Source of the DNA: Duncaniella sp.
GTDB lineage: Bacteria; Bacteroidota; Bacteroidia; Bacteroidales; Muribaculaceae
Assembly: GCA_029052375.1 (NCBI GenBank)
Contig: JAIDJD010000299.1
Span: 1-14,456, forward strand
Length of the DNA: 14,456 bases
Direction: 5' to 3'
Shown: piece after piece, positions 7,901-13,528 of the stretch
Layout: each line of letters opens with the position of its first letter
Position numbering within the stretch: the first letter of the stretch is position 1
The notes under the pieces: generated by a model
Told to the model about the DNA's origin: nothing
What the model saw: the letters and a program-made list of their open reading frames with translations, nothing else
Database searches by the model: none
Made by a program: the position numbers and the translations under genes

Positions 7901-8559
7901 ATGCCGCGGGCTACGGGCTTCTGGGGGTTGAGGGCGCGGGCGCGGAACTCGGCCAGAGCCTTCTGGTCTACGAGGGGAGCCAGGTCGTCCTGGTCCATGG
8001 CCTCGATCTTCTGTATCTCGTGAGAGGTGCGGAAGCCGTCGAAGAAGTTGAGGAAGGGCACGCGCGAGCGGATGGTGGCGAGGTGGGCTACACCGGCCAG
8101 GTCCATAACCTCCTGCACAGAACCCTCGGCCAGCATGGCAAAGCCGGTCTGGCGGCAAGACATGACGTCCTGATGGTCGCCGAAGATAGAGAGGGCGTGG
8201 CTGGCAAGAGTACGGGCCGAAACATGGAAGACGCAGGGGAGAAGCTCGCCTGCGATCTTGTACATGTTGGGAATCATCAGCAGGAGGCCCTGCGATGCGG
8301 TATAGGTTGTGGTCAGCGCGCCGGCCTGGAGAGAGCCGTGTACGGCACCTGCGGCGCCGCCCTCGCTCTGCATTTCCTGTACGAGAACGGTCTCGCCGAA
8401 GATGTTTTTGCGGCCTGCGGCGGCCCACTCGTCCACGTACTCAGCCATGGTCGATGACGGGGTGATGGGGTAGATGGCGGCTACCTCAGAGAACATATAG
8501 CTCACGTGGGCGGCTGCCTGGTTGCCATCACAAGTCAAGAATTTTTTTTCTTTGCTCAT
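4996..8559 (-). CDS. nifJ: Pyruvate:ferredoxin (flavodoxin) oxidoreductase
   Basis: This enzyme oxidatively decarboxylates pyruvate with CoA to acetyl-CoA and CO2, reducing ferredoxin; it is the central pyruvate-breaking step of anaerobic Bacteroidota. The single-chain 1187-residue protein is of normal length. Features in order: pyrimidine-binding region with Thr33 (YPITPSS) and Glu66 (MQSEGGAAGAVHG); Arg116 in the CoA/pyruvate region; a 2x[4Fe-4S] ferredoxin domain with Cys690/693/696/700 and Cys747/750/753/757; proximal-cluster Cys817/820 (GACSGCGE), Cys845 (NATGCSS) and Cys1077 (SPCINHG); and the TPP/Mg site GDGAAYDIG (968-976) with Asn1002 in YSNTGGQSSKAT. Every residue matches the Desulfovibrio enzyme as I recall it. 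Between residues 898 and 950 there are eight extra cysteines. The gene has its own promoter and terminator, so it is monocistronic. A 1068-codon open frame on the other strand is a codon-aligned shadow. Confidence 0.98.
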   Translation of the reverse strand: MSKEKKFLTCDGNQAAAHVSYMFSEVAAIYPITPSSTMAEYVDEWAAAGRKNIFGETVLVQEMQSEGGAAGAVHGSLQAGALTTTYTASQGLLLMIPNMYKIAGELLPCVFHVSARTLASHALSIFGDHQDVMSCRQTGFAMLAEGSVQEVMDLAGVAHLATIRSRVPFLNFFDGFRTSHEIQKIEAMDQDDLAPLVDQKALAEFRARALNPQKPVARGMAENGDVFFQHRESCNEYYDRVPEIVEEYMKEITRITGREYGLFNYYGAPDADRVIIAMGSVTQAAQEAIDYLVEKGEKVGLVSVHLYRPFSAKHFLAAVPATAKRIAVLDRTKEPGANGDPLYLDVRDCFYGKENAPVIVGGRYGLASKDTTPAQILSVFENLALPEPKDHFTVGIVDDVTFTSLPEKEEIALGDKSTFEAKFYGLGADGTVGANKNSVKIIGDNTNKYCQAYFAYDSKKSGGFTCSHLRFGDAPIRSTYLVTTPNFVACHVQAYLHMYDVTRGLRDGGIFLLNTIWEGEELAKNLPNKIKKYFADHDIKVYYINATKIAQEIGLGNRTNTILQSAFFRITEVIPVDLAVEQMKKFIVKSYGKKGQDVVDKNYAAVDRGGEYKELTVDKAWSNLAPEAPEANNDPAFINDIVRPINKQDGDLLKVSAFVGREDGTWEQGTAAYEKRGVAAFVPEWLAENCIQCNKCAFVCPHAAIRPFVLDAKEMEAAPFGEDRTIPAIGKAFTGMRFIQSVDVLDCLGCNNCVAVCPGKKGVKALQMKPLETQLALQAEWDYCVEKVASKQNLVDVKANVKNSQFAQPLFEFSGACSGCGETPYVKLISQLYGDHEIVANATGCSSIYSGSVPSTPYTKNAKGEGVAWANSLFEDFAEFGLGMTLAHEKLQARVADCMTKALECPTCSAEIKALAQKWLDNRNDVAATKEVAEAIVPLCEACGCDVCKCLLTVKEHIAKRSQWIIAGDGAAYDIGFGGLDHVLASDKNVNVLVLDTEVYSNTGGQSSKATPLGAIAKFAASGKRIRKKDLGLIASTYGYVYVAQVAMGADNAQTLKAIREAEAYDGPSLIIAYSPCINHGIRKGMGHAQEEQQAAVECGYWHLWRYNPALEMEGKNPFSLDSKAPDWSKFEDFLKGEVRYASVAKQYPAEAAELFAAAKANAQWRYNNYLRLSQQQWGVEPSPVAE

Positions 8560-8611
8560 AGTGATATAAAAAAGATTGCTTAAGTTTTTCTATGCAGGTT
8601 TTTTACCTTGT

Positions 8612-8625
8612 GCGGCCTCGGCCGC
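8612..8625 (-). other. GC-rich hairpin in the nifJ leader
   Basis: GCGGC (8612-8616) pairs with GCCGC (8621-8625) around a 4-base loop, in the middle of a ~115-base AT-rich untranslated leader between the predicted start of transcription (~8674) and the nifJ ATG. No riboswitch family is recognisable. The stem is short, so the function is uncertain. Confidence 0.35.
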
Positions 8626-8673
8626 TGCGGTATTCTGATTTCAGGCTGCGATGTCTGAGTGTCTGCAATGACA

Positions 8674-8711
8674 TTTTGCGCAAAAATACAAAAAAATATC
8701 AATCTGCGCAA
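8674..8711 (-). promoter_or_regulatory. nifJ promoter with overlapping palindromes
   Basis: On the minus strand TTG (8711-8709), exactly 20 bases, then TATTTTTG (8688-8681) match the Bacteroidota -33/-7 promoter. The perfect 12-base palindrome TTTTGCGCAAAA (8674-8685) covers the end of the -7 box and the predicted start site. A second TTGCGCA (minus strand, 8711-8705) starts at the -33 element. The paired TGCGCA sites look like an operator, though no regulator is identified here. Confidence 0.8.
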
Positions 8712-8762
8712 CAAAACATTCAGATACCGCCGCTAAAAAACGCAGCGGAAGGTTGGAGACTG

Positions 8763-9902
8763 TCAATGCTTTCCGCAGCAGAGGCAGACCTCGGCGGCGA
8801 TGGCCCTCGCGTCCTCCTCGCTGACCCACGGGCCCGAGGGGAGACACAGGCCGCGGGCAAAGAGATGGCCCGACACGCCGTTGACGTAGGCCGGACACGC
8901 CTCGAAGACAGGCTGGGAGTGCATCGGCTTCCAGAGAGGACGGGTCTCTATGCCCATGGCCGCGAAGTGCTGTCTGAGCGCCTCGGGGGTGAGGCCACCG
9001 GTCTTGGAGGGGTCTATGAGGATGGTGGAGAGCCAGAAGTTGGAGTCGAAATCGTCCGAGGGATTGCCGTGATACTCAATGCCCTCGACATCCTTGAACA
9101 GCTCGGCATACAGCCCGGCCAGACGGCGGTGGTGGGCAAGATGCTCGCCGAGCACCATCATCTGTCCGCGGCCAATGCCCGCCGAGATGTTGCTCAGGCG
9201 GTAGTTGTAGCCGATATGCTCGTGCTGGTAGTAGGGGAATGGCTCGCGTGCCTGTGTGGCATAGAACACCGCGCGGCGCTTCTGTTCGGGCGTGTGGCAC
9301 ACGAGGGCCCCGCCGCCCGAGGTGGTTATCATCTTGTTGCCGTTGAAGCTCAAGGCTCCGAAGCGGCCGAATGTGCCGCACTTGCGGCCCTTGTACTCAG
9401 ACCCGAGCGCCTCGGCGGCATCCTCGAGCAGGGGTATGTCCCACTTGCGCGCCACGGCCTCGATCTCGTCCAGGCGCGCAGGCATCCCGTAGAGGTCCAC
9501 CACGATTATGGCCTTGGGCTTGCGCCCGGTCTTGTCCATACGGTCGGCGATGGCCTTGTCCAGCAGGCGCGGGTCCATGTTCCAGGTCTCAGGCTCGGAG
9601 TCTACAAAGACAGGGGTAGCACCCTGATAGACCACGGGGTTGGCCGACGCCGAGAACGTAAAGCTCTGACACATCACCTCGTCGCCGGGGCCCACGCCGA
9701 GCAGCACGAGGCCGAGATGTATGGCCGCGGTGCCGGCCGAGAGGGCCGCAATCTCAACATCCCCGCCCATATATGCCTCGAGATCTTTCTCAAAGCCATC
9801 GACATTCGGGCCCAGGGGCACCACCCAGTCTTCGGCAAAAGCCTCATCGATGAATCGTTTCTCGTGGCCGCTCATATGCGGCTTGCAAAGCAGAATCTTC
9901 AT
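8763..9902 (-). CDS. DegT/DnrJ/EryC1/StrS-family PLP-dependent sugar aminotransferase
   Basis: This family transfers an amino group from glutamate to a keto group on a nucleotide-linked sugar, making amino sugars for glycans or lipopolysaccharide. The 379-residue protein is typical in length. It has PHMSGHEKRFIDEAF at the N-terminus, SAGTAAIHL (55-63), SFTFSASANPV (80-90), EDAAEALGS (160-168) holding Asp161 for the PLP nitrogen, and the Schiff-base Lys190 in SFNGNK followed by TTSGGG. HEHIGYNYRLSN (227-238) is also characteristic. The closest subgroup I can suggest is the PglE/WbpE-like UDP-sugar 4- or 3-aminotransferases; the exact substrate is not decidable. A longer in-frame start at 9986 is unlikely, because the promoter (9946-9977) lies downstream of it. 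The C-terminus CLCCGKH is unusually cysteine-rich. No other sugar genes adjoin it; its divergent neighbour is the T9SS operon. Confidence 0.94.
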   Translation of the reverse strand: MKILLCKPHMSGHEKRFIDEAFAEDWVVPLGPNVDGFEKDLEAYMGGDVEIAALSAGTAAIHLGLVLLGVGPGDEVMCQSFTFSASANPVVYQGATPVFVDSEPETWNMDPRLLDKAIADRMDKTGRKPKAIIVVDLYGMPARLDEIEAVARKWDIPLLEDAAEALGSEYKGRKCGTFGRFGALSFNGNKMITTSGGGALVCHTPEQKRRAVFYATQAREPFPYYQHEHIGYNYRLSNISAGIGRGQMMVLGEHLAHHRRLAGLYAELFKDVEGIEYHGNPSDDFDSNFWLSTILIDPSKTGGLTPEALRQHFAAMGIETRPLWKPMHSQPVFEACPAYVNGVSGHLFARGLCLPSGPWVSEEDARAIAAEVCLCCGKH

Positions 9903-9945
9903 AATATATAAAGGTGGTGTGAGTGGGACATCTGAAAATGACCCA

Positions 9946-9977
9946 CAAAAGTACATAAAAACCCCCGCACCGCCAAA
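9946..9977 (-). promoter_or_regulatory. Promoter of the sugar aminotransferase gene
   Basis: On the minus strand TTTG (9977-9974), exactly 20 bases, then TACTTTTG (9953-9946) match the Bacteroidota promoter at both elements. Transcription would start near 9940, giving a leader of ~37 bases. This settles the translation start at 9902 over 9986. Confidence 0.82.
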
Positions 9978-10139
9978 AAAATCCATCCCCCGCGGCGTCA
10001 GGACAGCCTGTACACGCCCAAGGCCGGCACCGCAACCCGGTCAGCCCGCAGAGCCACAACACATCTCGCCATCCCTCCGAGCAACAGCCTCAGACAACTT
10101 CAAGACACCGTCCTGATTAACAAGCCATTGATTTACCTC

Positions 10140-10168
10140 ATATCGCAATTTACGATATTTTGCGATAT
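10140..10168. repeat. Inverted repeat with an internal third half-site
   Basis: ATATCGCAA (10140-10148) and TTGCGATAT (10160-10168) are perfect 9-base inverted arms around an 11-base spacer. The spacer itself contains TACGATAT (10151-10158), which differs from the right arm's TGCGATAT by one base. The element lies ~130 bases upstream of porT and ~190 bases upstream of the aminotransferase promoter, and looks like an operator for a dimeric regulator. Confidence 0.6.
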
Positions 10169-10229
10169 CGCCGTCAGAAGCGCGCAGACCACGGCAGGCA
10201 CAGACAAAAAAGATGAGAAAAGCCTTCTC

Positions 10230-10257
10230 GCCGCAGGCTTGCGGCATGGCGATGCCG
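10230..10257 (+). promoter_or_regulatory. Two mutually exclusive hairpins in the porT leader
   Basis: Stem A is GCCGCA (10230-10235) with TGCGGC (10240-10245), loop GGCT. Stem B is CGGCAT (10242-10247) with ATGCCG (10252-10257), loop GGCG. Both are perfect 6-bp stems, and they share bases 10242-10245, so only one can form at a time. They end 39 bases before the porT ATG. The arrangement resembles an attenuator-type switch, but no U-run follows. Confidence 0.35.
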
Positions 10258-10296
10258 GTGTGCAATAATCCGGGGGGCGGCCGCGTTATCTTCTTG

Positions 10297-11028
10297 ATGA
10301 CACGGTGCAAACAGATACTCACAGCTCTGATGCTCCTGCTCCTCTTCGGGGCCGGGGCCGGGACGTCGTATGCCGCAGGGCTCAACGACAAACTGCTCAA
10401 CCGCCCGTATGCCGACCTGCGCCGGTGGCACCTGGGATTCTCCGTAGGCATCCACACCCAGGACATCACCTTCACCCACAACGGCCTCGTCACCCCCGAC
10501 GGCGAGCAATGGTTCATGGAACAGCCCTCGTTCTCGCCCGGATTCTGCGTCAACGGCCTGATAGACTACCGCCTGGGCACCCACTTCAACCTGCGCTTCA
10601 CTCCGGGTATGTATTTCGGCAACAGAGACATCACCATGCGCGAGCTCAACACGGGGGCAGAGCTGAGGCAGAACCTCAAGTCGGCCTACGTAGTCCTGCC
10701 CCTCGACATAAAGTTTTCGGGCTTCCGGCTGCGCAACTCACGCCCCTATCTGACGGCCGGAGTGATGCCAGCCTTCAACGTCACCACAAAGAAGGGAGAC
10801 TACCTGCGCACCAAGCCGGGCGAGTTCTATCTCACAGCCGGCTTCGGATGCGACTTCTACCTGCCCTACTTCAAGTTCATCCCCGAGGTCAAGTTCTGCT
10901 TCGGCCTCTCGGACACCCTCGAGCACGACCGTCCCGACCTCGAGGACGACACCGCCAAACTCAAGATAACACAGTCTCTCTCCAAGGCCATCCCGCGCAT
11001 GGTGGTCTTCACCTTCTACTTCGAATGA
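10297..11028 (+). CDS. porT: T9SS outer-membrane protein PorT
   Basis: PorT (SprT) is a small outer-membrane beta-barrel protein needed for type IX secretion of gingipain-type cargo. The chosen start gives 243 residues with a normal signal peptide (MTRCKQILTALMLLLL, cleavage near TSYA, ~26). The mature N-terminus LNRPYADLRRWHLGFSVGI (~34-52) is the PorT hallmark: a Pro-Tyr-Asp-like segment followed by H-x-GF-x-x-G. The rest alternates as an eight-stranded barrel, with YVVLPLDIKF (131-140) typical of PorT-type barrels, and ends VVFTFYFE. An in-frame Met at 10213 would add 28 residues ahead of the signal peptide and is unlikely. The stop codon overlaps the next start (ATGA at 11025-11028), so porT and porP are probably translationally coupled. 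In P. gingivalis porT is not part of the porPKLMN operon, so this linkage is notable. Confidence 0.88.
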   Translation: MTRCKQILTALMLLLLFGAGAGTSYAAGLNDKLLNRPYADLRRWHLGFSVGIHTQDITFTHNGLVTPDGEQWFMEQPSFSPGFCVNGLIDYRLGTHFNLRFTPGMYFGNRDITMRELNTGAELRQNLKSAYVVLPLDIKFSGFRLRNSRPYLTAGVMPAFNVTTKKGDYLRTKPGEFYLTAGFGCDFYLPYFKFIPEVKFCFGLSDTLEHDRPDLEDDTAKLKITQSLSKAIPRMVVFTFYFE

Positions 11029-12035
11029 AAGCCATCCTCCGCTACATTGTCCCTACGCTGCTGATGCTGGCGCTTGCCTCCACGGACGCCCGCGCCCAGG
11101 GAGACGCCCTGCTGACCAACTTCACCATGGCCCCGGTCTACTACAACCCGGCCGCATCGGGCGACACCGACAACATACGCATCCGCGGCGGAGCGCGCCT
11201 CCAGTGGGTAGGCATCCACGGCGCCCCCCAGACCTTCCTCGCCACAGCCGACACCCCCTTCAAATTTCTTGGCAAGCGCTGGGGAGCAGGCCTGGCCATA
11301 CAGCAGGAGAGCCTCGGCCTCTTCCGCAACCTGACGGCCGACCTCTCGCTCGGCTACCGATTCAGGGCGCTCAAGGGCCAGTGGACCGCGGCAGTGCAGA
11401 TAGGATTCTTCAACGAACAGTTCAAGGGCTCGGAGGTCTTCATCCCCGACGACGACGATTTCCACCAGAGCGCCGACGACGCCATACCCACGCGAGACCT
11501 CGCGGGCAACGCCCTCGACCTCGGCCTGGGCATCTACTATGTCCACCCCCGCTTCAAGACCGGCGTCTCACTGCTGCACGCCAACAGCCCCTCCGTCACC
11601 TTCACCGACGATGCCGAGAGCTCGTCTCCCTCGGCCGGAGGCGACTCGGAGCTGAACAAAAAATATAAGTTCACGGCCCCCCGCACCCTCTATTTCACAG
11701 CCGAGGGCAATATTCCGCTGAGAAATACGTTATTTGAGGTGTTGCCGGCCGTCATAGTGCGCTCCGACTTCACCTTCACAGACATCGCCGCCAACCTGAG
11801 GGTCCGATACAACAAACTGTTCTACGCAGGCATCGGATACCGCCACTCCGACGCCGTCTCGCTCCTGCTCGGAGCCGAAATCAAGGGGATATTCCTGGCC
11901 TATGCCTACGACTACTCCTTCTCGGCCATCTCCAGAGCCTCGTCCGGCTCCCACGAGATATTCGCAGGATACAACCTTAAACTGGACTTCTCCGAAAAAA
12001 ACCGCAACAAGCACAAGAGCATCCGAATAATGTAA
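11025..12035 (+). CDS. porP: T9SS outer-membrane protein PorP/SprF family
   Basis: PorP/SprF-family barrels sit in the outer membrane. They associate with the T9SS ring or act as attachment or translocation partners for secreted proteins. The 336-residue product has a signal peptide (MKAILRYIVPTLLMLALAST, cleavage near DARA/Q, 24-25), then the family start GDALLTNFTMAPVYYNPAASGD (about 26-47), which in most members reads like QYMFN..YNPAAAG. A barrel with repeating LGLGIYY- and AGIGYRH-type strands follows, and the end KHKSIRIM (329-336) matches the usual KSVRxM-like C-terminus. An acidic loop (PDDDDFHQSADD, ~141-152) is prominent. It overlaps porT by four bases and is followed after three bases by gldK. 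Bacteroidota often carry many paralogues, but placement directly before gldK marks this as the core copy. Confidence 0.92.
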   Translation: MKAILRYIVPTLLMLALASTDARAQGDALLTNFTMAPVYYNPAASGDTDNIRIRGGARLQWVGIHGAPQTFLATADTPFKFLGKRWGAGLAIQQESLGLFRNLTADLSLGYRFRALKGQWTAAVQIGFFNEQFKGSEVFIPDDDDFHQSADDAIPTRDLAGNALDLGLGIYYVHPRFKTGVSLLHANSPSVTFTDDAESSSPSAGGDSELNKKYKFTAPRTLYFTAEGNIPLRNTLFEVLPAVIVRSDFTFTDIAANLRVRYNKLFYAGIGYRHSDAVSLLLGAEIKGIFLAYAYDYSFSAISRASSGSHEIFAGYNLKLDFSEKNRNKHKSIRIM

Positions 12036-12038
12036 CTT

Positions 12039-13478
12039 ATGAAACACCTCATCCACATACTCTTCTCTCTCTCCCTCCTGCTCGCGGCTGTATCCTGCGC
12101 CACAGGCTCCCGCAGCTCCATGGGCGGCGAGGTCACCGGCGTAGGCTCCATGTCGTGGGCCGAGCCGACCCCTTACGGCATGGTGGCCGTGGGCCGCGGC
12201 TCCATCAAGATGGGCCCCGCCAAGGATGACTCGCTCTGGAATCTCAAGGCAGACCCCAGGGGCATCTCTGTAGACGCCTTCTGGATGGACGAGACCGAGG
12301 TGACAAACTCAAAGTACAAGCAGTTTGTCTTCTGGGTGCGCGACTCCATAATCCGCGAGCGCCTCGCCGACCCCCGCTATGGCGGCAACGAGGAGTTCAA
12401 GATAGAGGAAGACCGCGAAGGCAACCCCGTGACCCCGCACCTCAACTGGTCCAAGCCCATACCCTGGCGCAATCCCAGCGAGGACGAGCAGAGGGCCATC
12501 GAGAGCGTCTACCGCACCAATCCCATAACCGGAGTGCGCGAGCTCGACCCCGAACAGCTCAACTACCGCTACGAAATCTACAACCACACCGAGGCCGCCA
12601 AACGCAAGAACCGCCTCGACCCCTCGCGCCGCGACCTCAACACAGACAACGCCCCCTCGGCCCAGGCTCCCCTGATATCCAAGGACACAGCATACATCAA
12701 CGAAGACGGACAGATAATCCGCGAGTCTGTGACACGCGCCCTCTCGGGCCCCTACGACTTCCTCAACACCTACATAGTCAACGTCTACCCCGACACAACC
12801 GCATGGGTCAACGACTTTGACAACGCCTACAACGAGCCCTACGTCCGCCTCTACTTCTCGCACGGCGGCTACGGAGACTATCCCGTGGTGGGCGTCAGCT
12901 GGGAGCAGGCCAACGCCTTTGCCAACTGGCGCACAGACTTCCTGCGGCGCTCGCTCGGCCGCGAGGGGGTCTACGTTGAGCCGTTCCGCCTCCCGACCGA
13001 GGCCGAATGGGAGTATGCCGCCCGCGCCGGAAAGTCAGACAATATGTATCCCTGGGACGGCGACCTGCCCCTGACAGAAGACCAGGGATGCTTCTACGCC
13101 AACTTCAAGCCCCAGGAGGGCAACTTTGTCCAGGACGGACAGCTGATAACGTCGCGCGTGGGCACATACACCCCCAACGACTTCGGCCTCTACGATATGG
13201 CCGGCAACGTCAGCGAGTGGACCTCGACAGCCTTCAACGAGAGCGTCTCGAGACTCACCTCGGACCTCAACCCCGAATACCGGTATGACGCCGCTCCGGA
13301 CGACCCCTACAAGCTCAAGCGCAAGATTGTGCGCGGAGGCTCGTGGAAGGATGTCGCCCACAACGTCCGCTCCGACCTCCGTATGTGGGAGTACCAGAAC
13401 GAACAGCGCTCCTACATCGGATTCCGCTGTGTACGCACACAGATAGGCTTTGCCAAGGGCAACAAACTCAAGAAATAA
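12039..13478 (+). CDS. gldK: T9SS ring lipoprotein GldK/PorK
   Basis: GldK (PorK) is an outer-membrane lipoprotein that forms, with GldN/PorN, the large periplasmic ring of the T9SS. The 479-residue product begins with a lipoprotein signal ending in AVSC, so Cys20 would be acylated. From ~45 onward it has the sulfatase-modifying-factor (FGE) fold. Motifs are YPVVGVSWEQANAFANW (281-297), RLPTEAEWEYAAR (317-329), YDMAGNVSEW (385-394), RGGSW (432-436) and GFRCV (461-465). The ~180 residues between the first strands and YPVVGVSW form the long insertion normal in GldK. The fold is structural here: I see no formylglycine-generating catalytic cysteine pair. The start lies three bases after the porP stop with no Shine-Dalgarno site, as in a coupled operon. 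GldL follows after 50 bases. Confidence 0.96.
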   Translation: MKHLIHILFSLSLLLAAVSCATGSRSSMGGEVTGVGSMSWAEPTPYGMVAVGRGSIKMGPAKDDSLWNLKADPRGISVDAFWMDETEVTNSKYKQFVFWVRDSIIRERLADPRYGGNEEFKIEEDREGNPVTPHLNWSKPIPWRNPSEDEQRAIESVYRTNPITGVRELDPEQLNYRYEIYNHTEAAKRKNRLDPSRRDLNTDNAPSAQAPLISKDTAYINEDGQIIRESVTRALSGPYDFLNTYIVNVYPDTTAWVNDFDNAYNEPYVRLYFSHGGYGDYPVVGVSWEQANAFANWRTDFLRRSLGREGVYVEPFRLPTEAEWEYAARAGKSDNMYPWDGDLPLTEDQGCFYANFKPQEGNFVQDGQLITSRVGTYTPNDFGLYDMAGNVSEWTSTAFNESVSRLTSDLNPEYRYDAAPDDPYKLKRKIVRGGSWKDVAHNVRSDLRMWEYQNEQRSYIGFRCVRTQIGFAKGNKLKK

Positions 13479-13528
13479 ACACCACCATCCCCCTCTCTCT
13501 CCACACATACCCACCACCATCCGCACCA
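13479..13528 (+). repeat. G-depleted gldK-gldL spacer with an 11-base direct repeat
   Basis: CACCACCATCC occurs at 13480-13490 and again at 13512-13522. The first 44 bases after the gldK stop contain no G at all, so the RNA should be unstructured. No Shine-Dalgarno site precedes the gldL ATG. Confidence 0.6.

Larger units (their letters stand above)
9978..10296. other. Divergent intergenic region upstream of porT
   Basis: This is the non-coding stretch between the aminotransferase promoter and the porT start. The first ~120 bases are GC-rich with no recognised element. An AT-rich island (~10115-10170) holds an inverted repeat. The last 70 bases hold overlapping hairpins. I found no convincing TTG-N20-TAnnTTTG promoter on the plus strand; TACGATATTTTG near 10151-10162 is the nearest. 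No tRNA or small gene is supported. Confidence 0.6.

Noticed and set aside
5251..8457. A 1068-codon open frame on the plus strand, antisense to nifJ
   Set aside because: It is codon-aligned with nifJ, so its stops would correspond to TTA, CTA and TCA codons, which this C/G-ending gene avoids. The product is a monotonous Leu/Val/Asp/Glu/Gly string with no domain, and every PFOR motif is on the minus strand.
8728..8750. Possible terminator after the aminotransferase gene (CCGCT ... AGCGG)
   Set aside because: Only five base pairs, and the T-run lies in the loop instead of after the stem.
9903..9986. A 28-residue N-terminal extension of the sugar aminotransferase
   Set aside because: The well-matched promoter (9946-9977) lies inside the extension, and family proteins start at MKILLCKPHMSG.
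10128..10162. Plus-strand promoter for porT (TTG ... ATATTTTG)
   Set aside because: The TA of the -7 box is absent and the spacing from TTG is several bases too long.
10213..10296. A 28-residue N-terminal extension of PorT
   Set aside because: It would bury the signal peptide behind a Pro/Gly/Cys-rich segment; the Met at 10297 gives a normal signal peptide.
10041..10553. A 170-codon minus-strand open frame whose C-terminal part looks protein-like
   Set aside because: Its first half is antisense to porT, codon use is mixed, and no family or start signal is recognisable. The readable stretch lies on the AT-rich inverted repeat.
12039..13478. An active formylglycine-generating enzyme or sulfatase activator
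   Set aside because: The fold is shared, but the lipobox, the long insertion, the absence of a catalytic cysteine pair and the T9SS context identify GldK.
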